Shown: positions 20,350 through 29,991, counted from the stretch's first letter. The stretch: 64,000 nt of DNA from Actinobaculum sp. 313 (GCF_003073475.1 NZ_CP029033.1:310001-374000), one strand, 5' to 3'. Numbers and translations: made by a program. The notes: generated by a model from the sequence alone, not told the origin.

Positions 20350-21281
20350 ATGATTCGCCGGATCATCCTGGACTGCGATCCCGGGCACGACGACGCCGTC
20401 GCCATCATGTTCGCTCTCGGCAGGCCCGAGATCGAGTTGGCTGCTATCACTACAGTGGGTGGCAATCAAACAATTGATAAGGTGACCCGTAACGCGCGAG
20501 GAATCCTCGCCCTGTGCGGTAGGGAGGAGATTCCGGTCTACCGTGGTGCAGAACGTCCTGTGCTGCGGCAGGTGGAAACGGCGCCATCTATCCACGGTGA
20601 GACGGGCCTTGACGGGTGGAGCTTCCCATTCCTGCCGCTGCGGAACGGCCACAGCGAGCCGCGCAGGCCATTGTGGAGATCGTGCGCGAGAGTGAACCTG
20701 GAAGCATTACCTTGGTAGGAACCGGGCCCTTGACCAACCTTGCTCTGGCGGCTCGGTTGGAGCCCGCTATTGTCAACCGTGTCCGCGAGGTCGTCATAAT
20801 GGGCGGTGGGATCTACGAGGGCAACTGGACCGCCGCCGCGGAATTCAACATCTGGGTAGATCCGGAGGCGGCTCGTATTGTCTTCGATGAGCCGTGGCAG
20901 GTGACGATGGTTGGCCTGGACGTGACGCACCAGGCACTAGCGACCTCGGCTGTGGTCGATAAGGCGGCGCGGATTAACACGCCAACCGGGAAGTTCTTCG
21001 TTGACCTTATGCGTTTTTTCCAGGAATCAAATCGAGAGGCATTCGGCTTCGCAGATCCGCCTGTACATGATCCGTGTACGATTGCCTACCTGATCGATCC
21101 CGAGGTTGTGCGGACACAGGCTGCGCCCGTCGCCGTCGAGACGCGCGGCGAGTTGACTGCCGGGGCGACGGTAGTAGATCTGCGTGCACCGGCGCCCGCA
21201 GATTGCCATACACGGGTGGCGACGCAGTTGGATCGGGAACGCTTCTGGGAGTTGGTTCTCGACGCGATAGCCCGCCTATAA
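20350..21281 (+). CDS. inosine/uridine-preferring nucleoside hydrolase, one frameshift
   Basis: ATG 20350 follows GGTGGAGG. The N-terminal DCDPGHDDA is the calcium-binding signature of nucleoside hydrolases (IunH/RihA-C group). A loss of one G near 20619 breaks the frame; restoring it joins HGETGLDG to VELPIPAAAERP. Later family blocks are intact: GTGPLTNLA, MGGG, EFNIWVDPEAA and VHDPCTIAY with the catalytic-site His/Asp. The corrected protein is about 310 residues, normal for the family. It cleaves the N-glycosidic bond of ribonucleosides to base plus ribose for salvage. Specificity cannot be set from sequence. Confidence 0.88.
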
Positions 21282-21526
21282 GACACTGGCCCGCCTATGA
21301 AATACCGAGCCCTACCAGGAAATACCGAGCCCGCGGTGCGGTGGGGGTCGCCCTGAGCTGGAACCTCGACGCGGCACCGTCTGGCTTCGTGGTGGCCAGT
21401 GTGATGCCCATGCCGGTGCCGGGTGAGCAAGGTCGCAGTTGTCGGAGAGGTGCGGGATGAGGGACGGCCATTGTGACAGGTAGGTGCGTCGATCAATGCC
21501 AACGACTGGGCGAAAAAGTGGCCAGT

Positions 21527-21556
21527 TTGGCATCGCTGAAAATATAGACTTTATAC
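21527..21556 (+). promoter_or_regulatory. putative SigA-type promoter of carD
   Basis: TTGGCA at 21527-21532 is followed after 17-18 bases by TTTATAC (21550-21556), a reasonable -35/-10 pair about 60 bases before the carD start. The rest of the 21282-21614 gap holds no recognisable feature. Confidence 0.5.
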
Positions 21557-21614
21557 CCGCCGTGATAGAATATCTACCCGGAACACCCAATCAGGATGAA
21601 AGGGCCCTGTTCAC

Positions 21615-22112
21615 ATGACCTTCAATATCGGTGAGACCGTCGTCTACCCTCACCACGGCGCGGCGTACATCGAGGACATCTCTACAAAGAAGATTCGTGG
21701 CGAGGAGAAGCTGTACCTCACACTGCGCGTTATGCAGGGAGACCTGGTAATCCAGGTTCCGGCCGACAAGGTTGAAGACGTCGGAGTACGTGATGTCTCT
21801 AATGACGATCAGCTCGAGCGTGTGTTTGACGTACTGCGCGCAGAACGGGCTGAAGAACCGGCGAACTGGTCGCGGCGCTATAAGGCCAACGGTGAGAAGT
21901 TGACCTCCGGTGATGTTGTGAAAGTTGCCGAAGTTGTGCGCGATCTGAGCAGGCGAGATTCTGATCGGCATCTATCGGCCGGCGAAAAGCGCATGTTGCT
22001 GCAGGCTCGTCAGATTCTCGGCTCCGAAGTCGCGCTAGCGCGTGGGGTAACCGAGGATAGGGCATTGGAACTACTTGACGAGGTCCTTGCAGACTCCGTC
22101 AACGCAGCTTAG
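21615..22112 (+). CDS. carD: CarD-family RNA polymerase-binding transcription regulator
   Basis: A 165-residue protein. The N-terminal Tudor-like RNA-polymerase interaction domain begins [15 protein letters not shown], the hallmark of CarD; the C-terminal helical DNA-binding part includes NWSRRYKAN and LSAGEKRML. In actinobacteria CarD binds RNA polymerase beta and stabilises the open promoter complex, especially at rRNA promoters. The ribosome site GAAAGGG precedes ATG 21615. It heads the carD-ispD-ispF order common in this phylum. Confidence 0.95.
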   Translation: MTFNIGETVVYPHHGAAYIEDISTKKIRGEEKLYLTLRVMQGDLVIQVPADKVEDVGVRDVSNDDQLERVFDVLRAERAEEPANWSRRYKANGEKLTSGDVVKVAEVVRDLSRRDSDRHLSAGEKRMLLQARQILGSEVALARGVTEDRALELLDEVLADSVNAA

Positions 22113-22122
22113 TGGCGTGCCA

Positions 22123-22845
22123 ATGGGCATAGCCGCTGTTATCGCGGGTGCCGGATCGGGTACACGCCTAGGAACTCAAGGTTCGAAAGCCCTAGTGCGG
22201 CTTGCCGGTGAACCACTTGTTATACACGCCGTGCGCTCCATGGTCCGCTCAGGCGTGGTCGACGATGTCGTCGTTGTGGCACCTGCCAATGACCTGGACA
22301 TGTTCGAGTGGGTGCTCGGCGCGGCAGGGATGCATGCGCGTGTTGTTGCGGGAGGGAGCACCCGCCAGGCATCCGTGGCAGCGAGCTTGGACGCGGTGGG
22401 CGATGCCAGCCACGTCCTTATCCACGACGCAGCAAGGCCACTGACTCCGGTTGACCAGATTCGTTCTGTCGTCGATGCGCTACTATCCGGGCATCCGGCA
22501 GTGGTTCCAGCACTGGCACTTGTCGATACGATTAAGCGAGCCGGCGCGAAGAGCACTGATGGTACGGAGCCGATCGAGGAGACTCTAGATCGTTCCGTGT
22601 TACGTGCCATGCAGACTCCGCAGGGTTTCGTCGTCTCGGTTATTCGCGAGGCCCATGCCCGCTTCGCCGAGTTGGCTCGCGATGAGGCTAGTGCGGCCCC
22701 TGATGATGCTGCACTCGTCGAGGCGCTGGGAGTCCCCGTGGTCATGGTGCCCGGGCACGACGAGGCACGGAAGATCACCCGTCCATTTGATCTGCGCGTG
22801 GCCGAGATGACGCTTGCCGAACACACATCGCCCGCGGAACTTTGA
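22123..22845 (+). CDS. ispD: 2-C-methyl-D-erythritol 4-phosphate cytidylyltransferase
   Basis: The protein makes CDP-methylerythritol in the MEP isoprenoid pathway. The nucleotide-binding signature is AGAGSGTRLGTQGSKA; later blocks are VLIHDAARPL, with the conserved Asp, and MQTPQGF. It is about 240 residues from ATG 22123; GTG 22117 two codons upstream is an alternative, and no strong ribosome site decides between them. It begins 10 bases after carD, suggesting cotranscription. ispF, a later step of the same pathway, lies 240 bases downstream. Confidence 0.92.
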   Translation: MGIAAVIAGAGSGTRLGTQGSKALVRLAGEPLVIHAVRSMVRSGVVDDVVVVAPANDLDMFEWVLGAAGMHARVVAGGSTRQASVAASLDAVGDASHVLIHDAARPLTPVDQIRSVVDALLSGHPAVVPALALVDTIKRAGAKSTDGTEPIEETLDRSVLRAMQTPQGFVVSVIREAHARFAELARDEASAAPDDAALVEALGVPVVMVPGHDEARKITRPFDLRVAEMTLAEHTSPAEL

Positions 22846-23085
22846 CTGTGATCGCCCACTGATGCGCCTGTGGCGTCGCCGCATGCTCTAACGTCGCGTT
22901 CGCCTGCCCTGTTGCAACTGTTTGGGCAGAGACCCCGCCCATGGTGTCGTATTACTTTGTTCATTGCCCGTGCGGTGGCGCCAACTGCGTCGATCCGAGC
23001 CGTTACTATTCCAGATCGTCGGCCCTGGCAGCTGCTCCGCGTCGGATCCGGGCGCGGGCAGGGGCTTTGCTCTAGGCTGGGCGTC

Positions 23086-23562
23086 ATGGACATGCGAGTA
23101 GGAACGGGTATAGATGTCCACGCGTACGCACACGATGCGAGCCGTACGCTGCATCTGGCATGCCTAGAATGGCCGGGGCAACGCGCCTTGGAGGGCCACT
23201 CCGACGCCGACGTCGCCGCGCACGCTGCGTGTGACGCCATATTGATCGCGTCCGGTGTGGGGGAACTGGGGACAGTTTTTGGAACGGACCGGCCCGAGTG
23301 GGCAGGTGCTTCGGGAACGAGTTTGTTGGTGCAGTCCGCCCTTTTGGTGCAAGAAGCCGGTTGGAAGATCTCGAATATCGCGGTGCAGATCGTTGCGGCA
23401 CGCCCGCGCTTTGCCCCGCGTAAACAGGAGGCGGAATCGGCCATGAGCCAGGCGGTTGGAGCTCCGGTTTCGGTCAGTGCGACGACGACGGACCATCTCG
23501 GCTTCGTCGGGCGTGAGGAAGGCATCGCGGCCATAGCGACGGCCCTCGTGCTGCGGCACTGA
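23086..23562 (+). CDS. ispF: 2-C-methyl-D-erythritol 2,4-cyclodiphosphate synthase
   Basis: A 158-residue protein from ATG 23086, normal for the family. Metal ligands are seen in GTGIDVHAY (Asp and His) and [11 protein letters not shown]; the C-terminal [14 protein letters not shown] block is conserved. It forms the cyclodiphosphate from CDP-ME-2-phosphate in the MEP pathway. The frame is open for another 72 codons upstream but that stretch has no family similarity and lies in the ispD-ispF spacer. Confidence 0.93.
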   Translation: MDMRVGTGIDVHAYAHDASRTLHLACLEWPGQRALEGHSDADVAAHAACDAILIASGVGELGTVFGTDRPEWAGASGTSLLVQSALLVQEAGWKISNIAVQIVAARPRFAPRKQEAESAMSQAVGAPVSVSATTTDHLGFVGREEGIAAIATALVLRH

Positions 23563-23666
23563 CCCGATTCTTGAGTGCCGAAGGCTGTGGCGGCTCACAG
23601 CATATTCTTGGCCAGACACAGTGAGATCAGGTGTGATACCTCAACCCGATTGGATACCCTGAAGGG

Positions 23667-25094
23667 GTGAGTCTCAATATCTATGATTCGGCAACCCACA
23701 CCTTGCGGCCTTTCGAGCCGCTCAGCCCCGGGAAGGTGGGGATCTACCTGTGTGGGGCCACGGTACAGGGCTCACCACATATCGGCCATATTCGTTCGGC
23801 CCTAGCCTTCGACGTCCTCGTACGCTGGATGCGTCGGTGCGGATATGAGGTGACGCTGATCCGTAACGTCACTGACATTGACGACAAGATTCTCGCCAAG
23901 TCGACTGCCGCCGGTCGGCCTTGGTGGGCGTGGGCCTATACCTACGAGCAGGAGTTCTCCGCAGCGTATCGCGCTTTGGGAGTTCTTCCACCCACCTATG
24001 AACCACGTGCTACCGGTCATATTCCTCAGATGCTGCAACTCATCCAGGAGATTATGGATGCCGGTCACGCGTATACCGGTAATCCGGGCAATGTGTATTT
24101 CGATGTGACATCCCTGCCGGACTACGGTTCGTTGACGCGGCAATCGTTGGAGCATATGACGGTTGACGAGGCCGAGTCGGAGCCGGATAAGCGCAACCCG
24201 CACGACTTTGCCCTGTGGAAGGCTCCGAAGCCGGGTGAGCCCGCAGATGCCTCCTGGGATTCGCCCTGGGGGCGGGGCAGGCCGGGATGGCATTTGGAGT
24301 GCTCCGCAATGTCGGGCAGCTATTTGGGGGAGACTTTCGATATTCACGGCGGCGGAATCGATCTGCGTTTCCCGCACCACGAGAACGAGCAGGCGCAGTC
24401 ACACGCTGCGGGTCGCGGTTTTGCCCGCTACTGGATGCACAATGCGTGGGTGACCATCGAGGGCGAGAAGATGAGTAAATCATTGGGGAACTCCCTCGTA
24501 GTAGATAACATCCTCCAGCAGGTTCCAGCAGTTATTGTGCGTTTCGCACTGGGAACGGTTCACTACCGCTCAACGGTCGCCTATTCGCCGAGCACCCTGG
24601 CGGAGGCGACGGCCGTCTGGGAGCGCCTTGCCGGTTTCGTCAATCGTTCGGTTGCGATGACGGGTGAGATCCATCTCGACGACGTCGCCGCCGTAACGCC
24701 CGCGGACCTTCCTGAGGCATTCGTTGCCGCGCTTGACGATGACCTCAACGTTTCGGGTGGTCTCGCCGCGATCCATGAGGCGGTGACGAACGGCAACAGT
24801 GCCATAACGGCCAAAGACGAGGAGGCCGTGCGGCACGCACAATTGATGGTGCGCGCCATGCTGGACGTTTTGGGATTGGATCCGTTGGCGGAGCCGTGGC
24901 GCGGCGAAGGCGGCTCTGACGCTACCCAGCAGGCGCTTGACTCGATCATCGCAGGCATCCTGCAGGAGAGGGCCGATGCGCGCCGTGCAAAAGACTGGCC
25001 ACGAGCAGATGCCCTGCGTGATTCCCTGGCGCGGGCCGGCATCGCGGTCGAAGACTCCTCCGACGGTGCGAGCTGGCGTTTGGAGGCGCAGTAA
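23667..25094 (+). CDS. cysS: cysteinyl-tRNA synthetase
   Basis: A 475-residue class I synthetase starting at GTG 23667 after GAAGG. The HIGH motif is in SPHIGHIRSA and the KMSKS motif in GEKMSKSLGN. Zinc ligands are expected at YLCGATV (Cys), WHLECSAM (Cys) and PHHENE (His/Glu). It charges tRNA-Cys. The C-terminal helical anticodon-binding part is complete. Its TAA overlaps the rlmB ATG by one base, indicating translational coupling. Confidence 0.96.
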   Translation: MSLNIYDSATHTLRPFEPLSPGKVGIYLCGATVQGSPHIGHIRSALAFDVLVRWMRRCGYEVTLIRNVTDIDDKILAKSTAAGRPWWAWAYTYEQEFSAAYRALGVLPPTYEPRATGHIPQMLQLIQEIMDAGHAYTGNPGNVYFDVTSLPDYGSLTRQSLEHMTVDEAESEPDKRNPHDFALWKAPKPGEPADASWDSPWGRGRPGWHLECSAMSGSYLGETFDIHGGGIDLRFPHHENEQAQSHAAGRGFARYWMHNAWVTIEGEKMSKSLGNSLVVDNILQQVPAVIVRFALGTVHYRSTVAYSPSTLAEATAVWERLAGFVNRSVAMTGEIHLDDVAAVTPADLPEAFVAALDDDLNVSGGLAAIHEAVTNGNSAITAKDEEAVRHAQLMVRAMLDVLGLDPLAEPWRGEGGSDATQQALDSIIAGILQERADARRAKDWPRADALRDSLARAGIAVEDSSDGASWRLEAQ

Positions 25095-26068
25095 TGGCGG
25101 GGAATCAGCCATCACGGCGCCCGAAGAACAAGAAGGGGCCAACAGTAGGCTCGGGCGGGAAGAATCGTCGTCGCCTAGAGGGCAAAGGGCCCACACCGAA
25201 GGCGGAGGACCGAGTTTACCATCCGGCGCATCGCCGTAAGTTGGAAGCGCAGGCCAGAGCGGCGCAGGCCGAGCGGCGGGCACCCAAACTGCGTGGTGTG
25301 CTGCAGTTGGAGGAGGATCACGAACTGATTGCGGGGCGTAATGCCGTTGTGGAAGCCGTGCGTGCGGGTGTTCCGCTCAAGCGGGTTTTCATGGCGGGCG
25401 CCTTGGCCTCTGATGAGCGGCTGGGCGAGGTTGTGCGCACGGCAACCGCGCTGGGTGCACCGCTTCTTGACGTCTCGCGCACGGAGCTGGACCGGATGAC
25501 AGATGGCGCGGTGCATCAGGGCGTGGCGATTGAGGTTCCTCCGTATGACTACTGCGAGGCAGCCGATTTAGTGGAACGAGCGGAGCGCAGCGGTAAACCG
25601 GGTCTGATTATCGCGCTGGACTCGCTGACAGACCCGCATAACCTCGGAGTGGTATTACGCTCCGGGAGCGCCTTCGGCGCACATGGCGTTATCGTTCCGC
25701 AGCGACGCTCGGCGGGTGTAAATGCGACCGTATGGAAGGTTTCTGCCGGTGCCGCGGGTCGCCTACCGGTCGCGCGAGTGCCTAACTTGGTGCAGGCGCT
25801 GGAGACACTCAAGCGGAGCGGGTATTTCGTGGTGGGGCTCGACGGCGCCGGGGATACGCCAATCGGAGAGCTCACCGTTGCCGACATGCCACTGGTACTG
25901 GTTACCGGCTCAGAGGGAAAGGGGATGGCGCGGCTGACACGGGAGACATGCGACGTCGTCGCCTCCATCCCAATTGCGGCACAAATGGAGTCGCTCAATG
26001 CCGCGGTTGCGACGGGAATTGCGCTGTATCAGATTGATCGGTTGCGTTCTCGCGTTAATGTGGAATAA
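25094..26068 (+). CDS. rlmB: 23S rRNA (guanosine-2'-O-)-methyltransferase, SpoU/TrmH family
   Basis: The 324-residue protein has a basic low-complexity N-terminal extension of about 60 residues (KNKKGP, KNRRRLEGKG), then a substrate-binding domain with ELIAGRNAVVEAV, then the knotted SPOUT catalytic domain. The three SpoU motifs are ALDSLTDPHNLGVVLRS, LVTGSEGKGM and IPIAAQMESLNAAVA. It likely 2'-O-methylates a G in 23S rRNA. The cysS-rlmB pairing is common in actinobacteria. The exact modified position is by family analogy. Confidence 0.92.
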   Translation: MAGNQPSRRPKNKKGPTVGSGGKNRRRLEGKGPTPKAEDRVYHPAHRRKLEAQARAAQAERRAPKLRGVLQLEEDHELIAGRNAVVEAVRAGVPLKRVFMAGALASDERLGEVVRTATALGAPLLDVSRTELDRMTDGAVHQGVAIEVPPYDYCEAADLVERAERSGKPGLIIALDSLTDPHNLGVVLRSGSAFGAHGVIVPQRRSAGVNATVWKVSAGAAGRLPVARVPNLVQALETLKRSGYFVVGLDGAGDTPIGELTVADMPLVLVTGSEGKGMARLTRETCDVVASIPIAAQMESLNAAVATGIALYQIDRLRSRVNVE

Positions 26069-26092
26069 GAAGATGAGGAATCGAGGCTGACA

Positions 26093-27541
26093 ATGCCCAC
26101 ATGGCGTCCGGTGCACGGTGAGGTGATCCGCTTGGATCCGGCGCTCACCTCCGTTGAAGCAATTGAGGAGTACCTGGCGGAAAAGCGGATTATCGCCCGT
26201 GGCCACGCGCAGGAAGAGGTGTACAGCATCGAGCTGGCGGCCACCGGGCGACGGCGTCGCGTTGCCGTCTTAAATGAAGAGGGCCTTGTGCTCCCGGGAC
26301 CGTCGCTTTCCGATCTACTGGAAGATATGGACCACGCCCTGCGTAAGCTGGAAATCCGGGTGGATGGGGTCGTACAGTGGGGCGATATTGATCTCGGTGA
26401 GGTTGATGTTGCCGGTGATGATTGCGACGTCGCGAACGGTGTAGACGCTGCTGGTACTGCCGTTACAGGCGAGGAAATCCGCGGGGGAGAATCGGGTGGT
26501 CACCCGGAGACGGGCATGCGCTTGGGGGAGGCGGTTGTACAGGCGGATGGGATGACCGTCCGCCAGGAACCTGCAGACGTCCCCCTGGAAGGGACAGGCA
26601 CGCATCCGAACAATGTAGGCAGCCGCTTGGCGGATGCGAGTGTCCCCTCGGAAGAGGCGGACGACGATCCGCTACCCGATTACGCAGCGGGTCCGATGCT
26701 TGTGCTGTCAGACGTTCCGTTCTCGCAAGTGCCAGGGGTGGCGGCGGCCATGGGCAAGCCGGTGGCGGCCTTGCGGCTCCCGCCCGTGAACGCCCTCGTG
26801 GCTGACGCCCCGATTCCGAAACGCAGTCATGGCAGCGCGAAATTCACCATCGTGCTTTCAACGGATCCAAGTGGAGTGGACAAGCCCGTTCTCTCGATCC
26901 GGCAGGATTCGCTGCGCGTGACGTGGGAGTGGGAGGGCGAATTCCCGCTGGTCGCTTGGGTACGGGATAACGATGTTGCGGCGAATTTCGCTGACGAACA
27001 GCTCGGTGTGGGCGCCTTTGTGACGCGCATATGCACAGATTTGTCCGATACCGATCCGCAGGCGTTGCGGGACGCACTGTTGGGGGATCCGGAGCATGCG
27101 GGCCGCAATGTTGCTGCTGCCATTGGACTACCTGCAGAAGTGGGGGACTGTCTGGAGGGCCTGCTGGAGGCCCGCTCACTCCCCGGGGCAGTCGTCTTTG
27201 AGCCGAAGCCGTTTACTGAACGTTTGCAGTCTACGGTTGCATATGAAGTTTCTGGACAGGGCGTGGCGGCTCCCGGGTTCTGGGCAGTGTACCGCAAATT
27301 GTATCTGGAGCATCCGCGGGCAATGGAGGCGGTTGCGACGGCGCAGGCCGGCATCGGGGCCATCCTCGTGGCGTCTGGAACACGGATGTGGCATCGCACC
27401 TCAGGCAAGGTTCTTGCCGGTCTGGGAGGTGCATTGGCAGTGAATGCTGGTGCACGGATTTTGGCGACGCAATGGATACAGGCTGCGCTGGAGGCCGAAG
27501 GCTTGGCGGTGCGGCGTGAAACTGTTGACGACGGCGAGTAA
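26093..27541 (+). CDS. hypothetical protein with C-terminal membrane segment
   Basis: The 482-residue protein is not recognised. The first 80 residues look globular (IEEYLAEKRIIARG, YSIELAATGRRRRVAV). A Gly/Asp/Glu-rich, low-complexity stretch follows to about residue 190. A second globular region (residues 235-400) starts near SAKFTIVLSTDPSG and includes LRVTWEWEGEFPLVAWVRDNDV. The C-terminus has one or two hydrophobic segments (IGAILVASGTRMW and LAGLGGALAVNAGARIL). It starts 24 bases after rlmB on the same strand and may be cotranscribed. No catalytic motif could be identified. Confidence 0.75.
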   Translation: MPTWRPVHGEVIRLDPALTSVEAIEEYLAEKRIIARGHAQEEVYSIELAATGRRRRVAVLNEEGLVLPGPSLSDLLEDMDHALRKLEIRVDGVVQWGDIDLGEVDVAGDDCDVANGVDAAGTAVTGEEIRGGESGGHPETGMRLGEAVVQADGMTVRQEPADVPLEGTGTHPNNVGSRLADASVPSEEADDDPLPDYAAGPMLVLSDVPFSQVPGVAAAMGKPVAALRLPPVNALVADAPIPKRSHGSAKFTIVLSTDPSGVDKPVLSIRQDSLRVTWEWEGEFPLVAWVRDNDVAANFADEQLGVGAFVTRICTDLSDTDPQALRDALLGDPEHAGRNVAAAIGLPAEVGDCLEGLLEARSLPGAVVFEPKPFTERLQSTVAYEVSGQGVAAPGFWAVYRKLYLEHPRAMEAVATAQAGIGAILVASGTRMWHRTSGKVLAGLGGALAVNAGARILATQWIQAALEAEGLAVRRETVDDGE

Positions 27542-27621
27542 GCCGACGCGGCTTGCCTTTTGTGGACAGCCGGTCGATGCACCGACCATTCGACGCACCG
27601 GGTTGTGAGACGATTACGAGG

Positions 27622-28131
27622 ATGGATGCGATGGCAGAAACAAGCGTCGATGACGCCATTGAGGCTTTCTGGGTACGTGCCCGAAATGCGGCTGGAATAT
27701 ACCCATTGGAGGCAGTGCTAGGGCAGGACGAGCAGATGTCGCTTCGCCCGCCCGTATTCAGCTTTGGGGACTCGGTGGAGATGGCTGACTGGCTGTGTCA
27801 GTTAGTTATTGACGGGAAGAAGACGGCGACGTCGAGCTGGCGTGACATGTACTCACACGAAGGCGCCGAGCTGCCCGAAGTTGGTGAACTCTCCATCGTC
27901 TGCGATGGAGCGGGAAAGCCGCGTGTACTGCTCCGTTTGACGGCGGTGGAGACGGTGAGTTTTGCGCACGCGGGCCCGGAAATAGCAGCCGCTGAGGGCG
28001 AGGGCACCTTCGAAGAGTGGAGGGAGGCGCACGATGCGGTTTTCCGGCATGAATGCGAGGAAGCGGGTATCGAGTTCGACCCGAATGGCGATATCGTCGT
28101 CGAGCATTTTGAGGCGCTGTACTCGCTGTGA
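27622..28131 (+). CDS. ASCH-domain protein
   Basis: A protein of about 169 residues from ATG 27622 (MDAMAETSVDD); ATG 27631 is an alternative. The core GKKTATSSW, the acidic LPEVGELSIVCDG and the strand pair RVLLRLTAVETVSF match the ASCH (PUA-like beta-barrel) fold, with the GxKxxT pattern intact. Such domains bind RNA or nucleosides, and some relatives hydrolyse N4-acetylcytidine. The role here is not established. It is a single gene between the hypothetical protein and the opposing LytR_C gene. Confidence 0.8.
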   Translation: MDAMAETSVDDAIEAFWVRARNAAGIYPLEAVLGQDEQMSLRPPVFSFGDSVEMADWLCQLVIDGKKTATSSWRDMYSHEGAELPEVGELSIVCDGAGKPRVLLRLTAVETVSFAHAGPEIAAAEGEGTFEEWREAHDAVFRHECEEAGIEFDPNGDIVVEHFEALYSL

Positions 28132-28335
28132 CACGGAAGTGTTCGACAATGAGGATCCCTACCGGGTAGTCGATGGCACGCGTTGTTGATGTTGGGGTGG
28201 ATGGCGCTCACGAGGTGAGGTGGGATGCTGTTCATCACCTAGCGGCAGGCAGTGCCGGATAGCGGTCGCGGACGTTGCGGCAGGCGGTGCTCGCTATTGG
28301 TGTGGTGCACATCATCAGATCGCGGACGCTGAGGC

Positions 28336-28983
28336 CTATTCGGTAGCGGTTGCGGTACCGCTCGCTCCGACGACCGTGCAGTTTTCGGCCGGGCTGAGTG
28401 TGCCCTCCGGATTTGCCGCCGCAACGTTCTCAGGCGTTTCCAAACTCTCGTAGTCGGATCCGAGCACAATATTGAGCGTTGCGTCGGTGATGCCGTTGTT
28501 GTATTGGATCATGCTGTCGGGGAAGTACTGTGCGATAGTGTAGGCAGCAGCGATACCCTCCGGACCGGTGATGATGCGCGCCGACTCGCTAAGGCTCTGT
28601 CCGTCCCAATTGCCGGTCTCATTGACGACGACGCCGCGACCGGCAAGATCCGTTGCCGCCTGGCTCGCTAGGTTCGCCCGGGAGGTGGAATTGTAGACAT
28701 TGACAGAAATCGAGTTGAGTTCGACAGCCGCCGTGCCTTCCTCAATACAGGGAGTGACAACTGTATTCGAGGACTTTGCCGGGGTGAACTCCCGGTCGAA
28801 CGGGAATGGCAGGACGCCGGTCCAGAAGAGGAGGGACAGTAAGAGGAGCACTGCGAGGATCGCTGAGATGGATCCGAAGATAATGGTCTGACGCTGCTGG
28901 ATCCGGCGGCGGTATGCAGCTCTCGCCGTTGTCTTTCCCTCGTTCACAAGGTCAACCGTAGCGGAGGAGAGCGCTTCGCGCAT
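28336..28983 (-). CDS. membrane-anchored LytR C-terminal (LytR_C) domain protein
   Basis: A 215-residue protein with a basic cytoplasmic N-terminus (RRRIQQRQT), one membrane helix at about residues 34-56 (ISAILAVLLLLSLLFW) and an extracytoplasmic LytR_C domain with ISVNVYNSTSRANLA and GITDATLNIVLGSDYES. LytR_C is found at the end of LCP ligases or alone in actinobacteria; stand-alone copies have no proven enzyme activity. A second stand-alone copy lies at 51131-51721. Confidence 0.82.
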   Translation of the reverse strand: MREALSSATVDLVNEGKTTARAAYRRRIQQRQTIIFGSISAILAVLLLLSLLFWTGVLPFPFDREFTPAKSSNTVVTPCIEEGTAAVELNSISVNVYNSTSRANLASQAATDLAGRGVVVNETGNWDGQSLSESARIITGPEGIAAAYTIAQYFPDSMIQYNNGITDATLNIVLGSDYESLETPENVAAANPEGTLSPAENCTVVGASGTATATE

Positions 28984-29044
28984 GCTTTGGAGCGTACTGT
29001 GCCCGACGAGATGGGAGGAAGCGGGGTGGCAGTGGCACGATTCG

Positions 29045-29109
29045 TTCGCGTTGGGCAGACCAGTCGTTTGCGTTCGTCAGACCAGTTGTTCGCGTGGTCA
29101 GAGCAGTGG
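29045..29109 (+). repeat. three imperfect 22-base direct repeats
   Basis: Units at 29045-29066, 29067-29088 and 29089-29109 share the pattern TTYGCGT..TCAGACCAGT. They lie in the 28984-29385 intergenic region between two divergent genes, which otherwise shows nothing recognisable. Confidence 0.6.
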
Positions 29110-29385
29110 GGTGCAGAGGCGATGGCAGGCGAAAAGGAACGCGCGATCATGCACGGGTCGTCGGCCGTGTATGGGCGGCGTGTTGGCAGAATGTGGGATC
29201 CTCGGCCGGGCAGAGGTGTGAGAATGGCGGCATTTGGCGCAACTAATGGTACAAGTGGCTCGGCATGAATAGCGCGTGAGAGTTCCCTGCCGTAAGCTTG
29301 GCACCGACGGTTCCCTCACCGGCTTCACCACGGACCGGAGCGAACTGTGCACAAGGAGACGCAGTCTTCCTCGGAAAGGCATTTT

Positions 29386-29829
29386 ATGGGAAAGCGTATT
29401 GCAGCAATTCTTGCGGGAGCGGTCCTGCTTCTCGCACCGCTCGCAGCGGCGCAGAATGGCACGCCGCATAAGGGCGATGTGGCCTATGCAGTCGGAGTCG
29501 GAGCTGCGCGAGGCGGCGCAATCGTCCTGGGGATCTTGCTCATTGTCTACGGAATTCGGAAGAAGCCCGAGAAGGATAGTTCCGCCCAGCCACAAATGCC
29601 GCAACAGTACACGCAGACGCCGGGCCAAGCGCCGGGAGACGGCCAGCAGTATGTGCCCAACGGCGTACAACAAGCCGGTTGGAGTTCTGCTGGTGAGGCG
29701 CAGCAACCGGGCGTGCCGCCGCAGGGTTCATACCCGGAAGCCAGCCCTTATCAGCAACCGGACCCTTATCAACAGCCTGGTTCTTACCCGCAGTCCGGTT
29801 CTTACCAACAGCCCGACTCGTCTCAGTAA
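29386..29829 (+). CDS. small membrane protein with Gln/Pro/Tyr-rich repeat tail
   Basis: The start is ATG 29386 (MGKRIAAILAG) with GGAAAGG upstream. An N-terminal signal-like helix (ILAGAVLLLAPLAAAQ) and a second helix (GGAIVLGILLIVYGIRKK) bracket a short loop; after it comes a disordered tail of about 85 residues with (S)YQQPD / GSYPQ repeats. The repeat pattern persists in frame beyond the TAA at 29829 ('PGSY', 'SSGSYRQ'), interrupted by further stops, suggesting that the tail was once longer. Function is unknown; such tails occur in actinobacterial cell-envelope proteins. Confidence 0.7.
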   Translation: MGKRIAAILAGAVLLLAPLAAAQNGTPHKGDVAYAVGVGAARGGAIVLGILLIVYGIRKKPEKDSSAQPQMPQQYTQTPGQAPGDGQQYVPNGVQQAGWSSAGEAQQPGVPPQGSYPEASPYQQPDPYQQPGSYPQSGSYQQPDSSQ

Positions 29830-29949
29830 CCGGGCTCATATTAGTCATCCGGTTCATACCGACAGCTTGGTTTCGGCCGGTCGCTTGAAAGGCATCGGTG
29901 ATCGCGGGCCCGTCGTGTTATCCGCGCACGTGCATCACGCTGTAAAACG

Positions 29950-29983
29950 TTGGTACCCCGCCGAAGAATCGGCCGGGTACCAA
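29950..29983 (-). terminator. intrinsic terminator of tRNA-Ser
   Basis: TTGGTACC at 29950-29957 pairs with GGTACCAA at 29976-29983 with further pairing inside, and on the minus strand the stem is followed by GTTTTAC. It lies just downstream of the tRNA-Ser gene. Confidence 0.75.
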
Positions 29984-29991
29984 TCTTTTGG

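Noticed and set aside
22176-23534. A 452-residue minus-strand ORF across ispD and ispF
   Set aside because: It is antisense to two well-recognised genes and its sequence is Ala/Ser/Arg-biased, as expected for a shadow frame.
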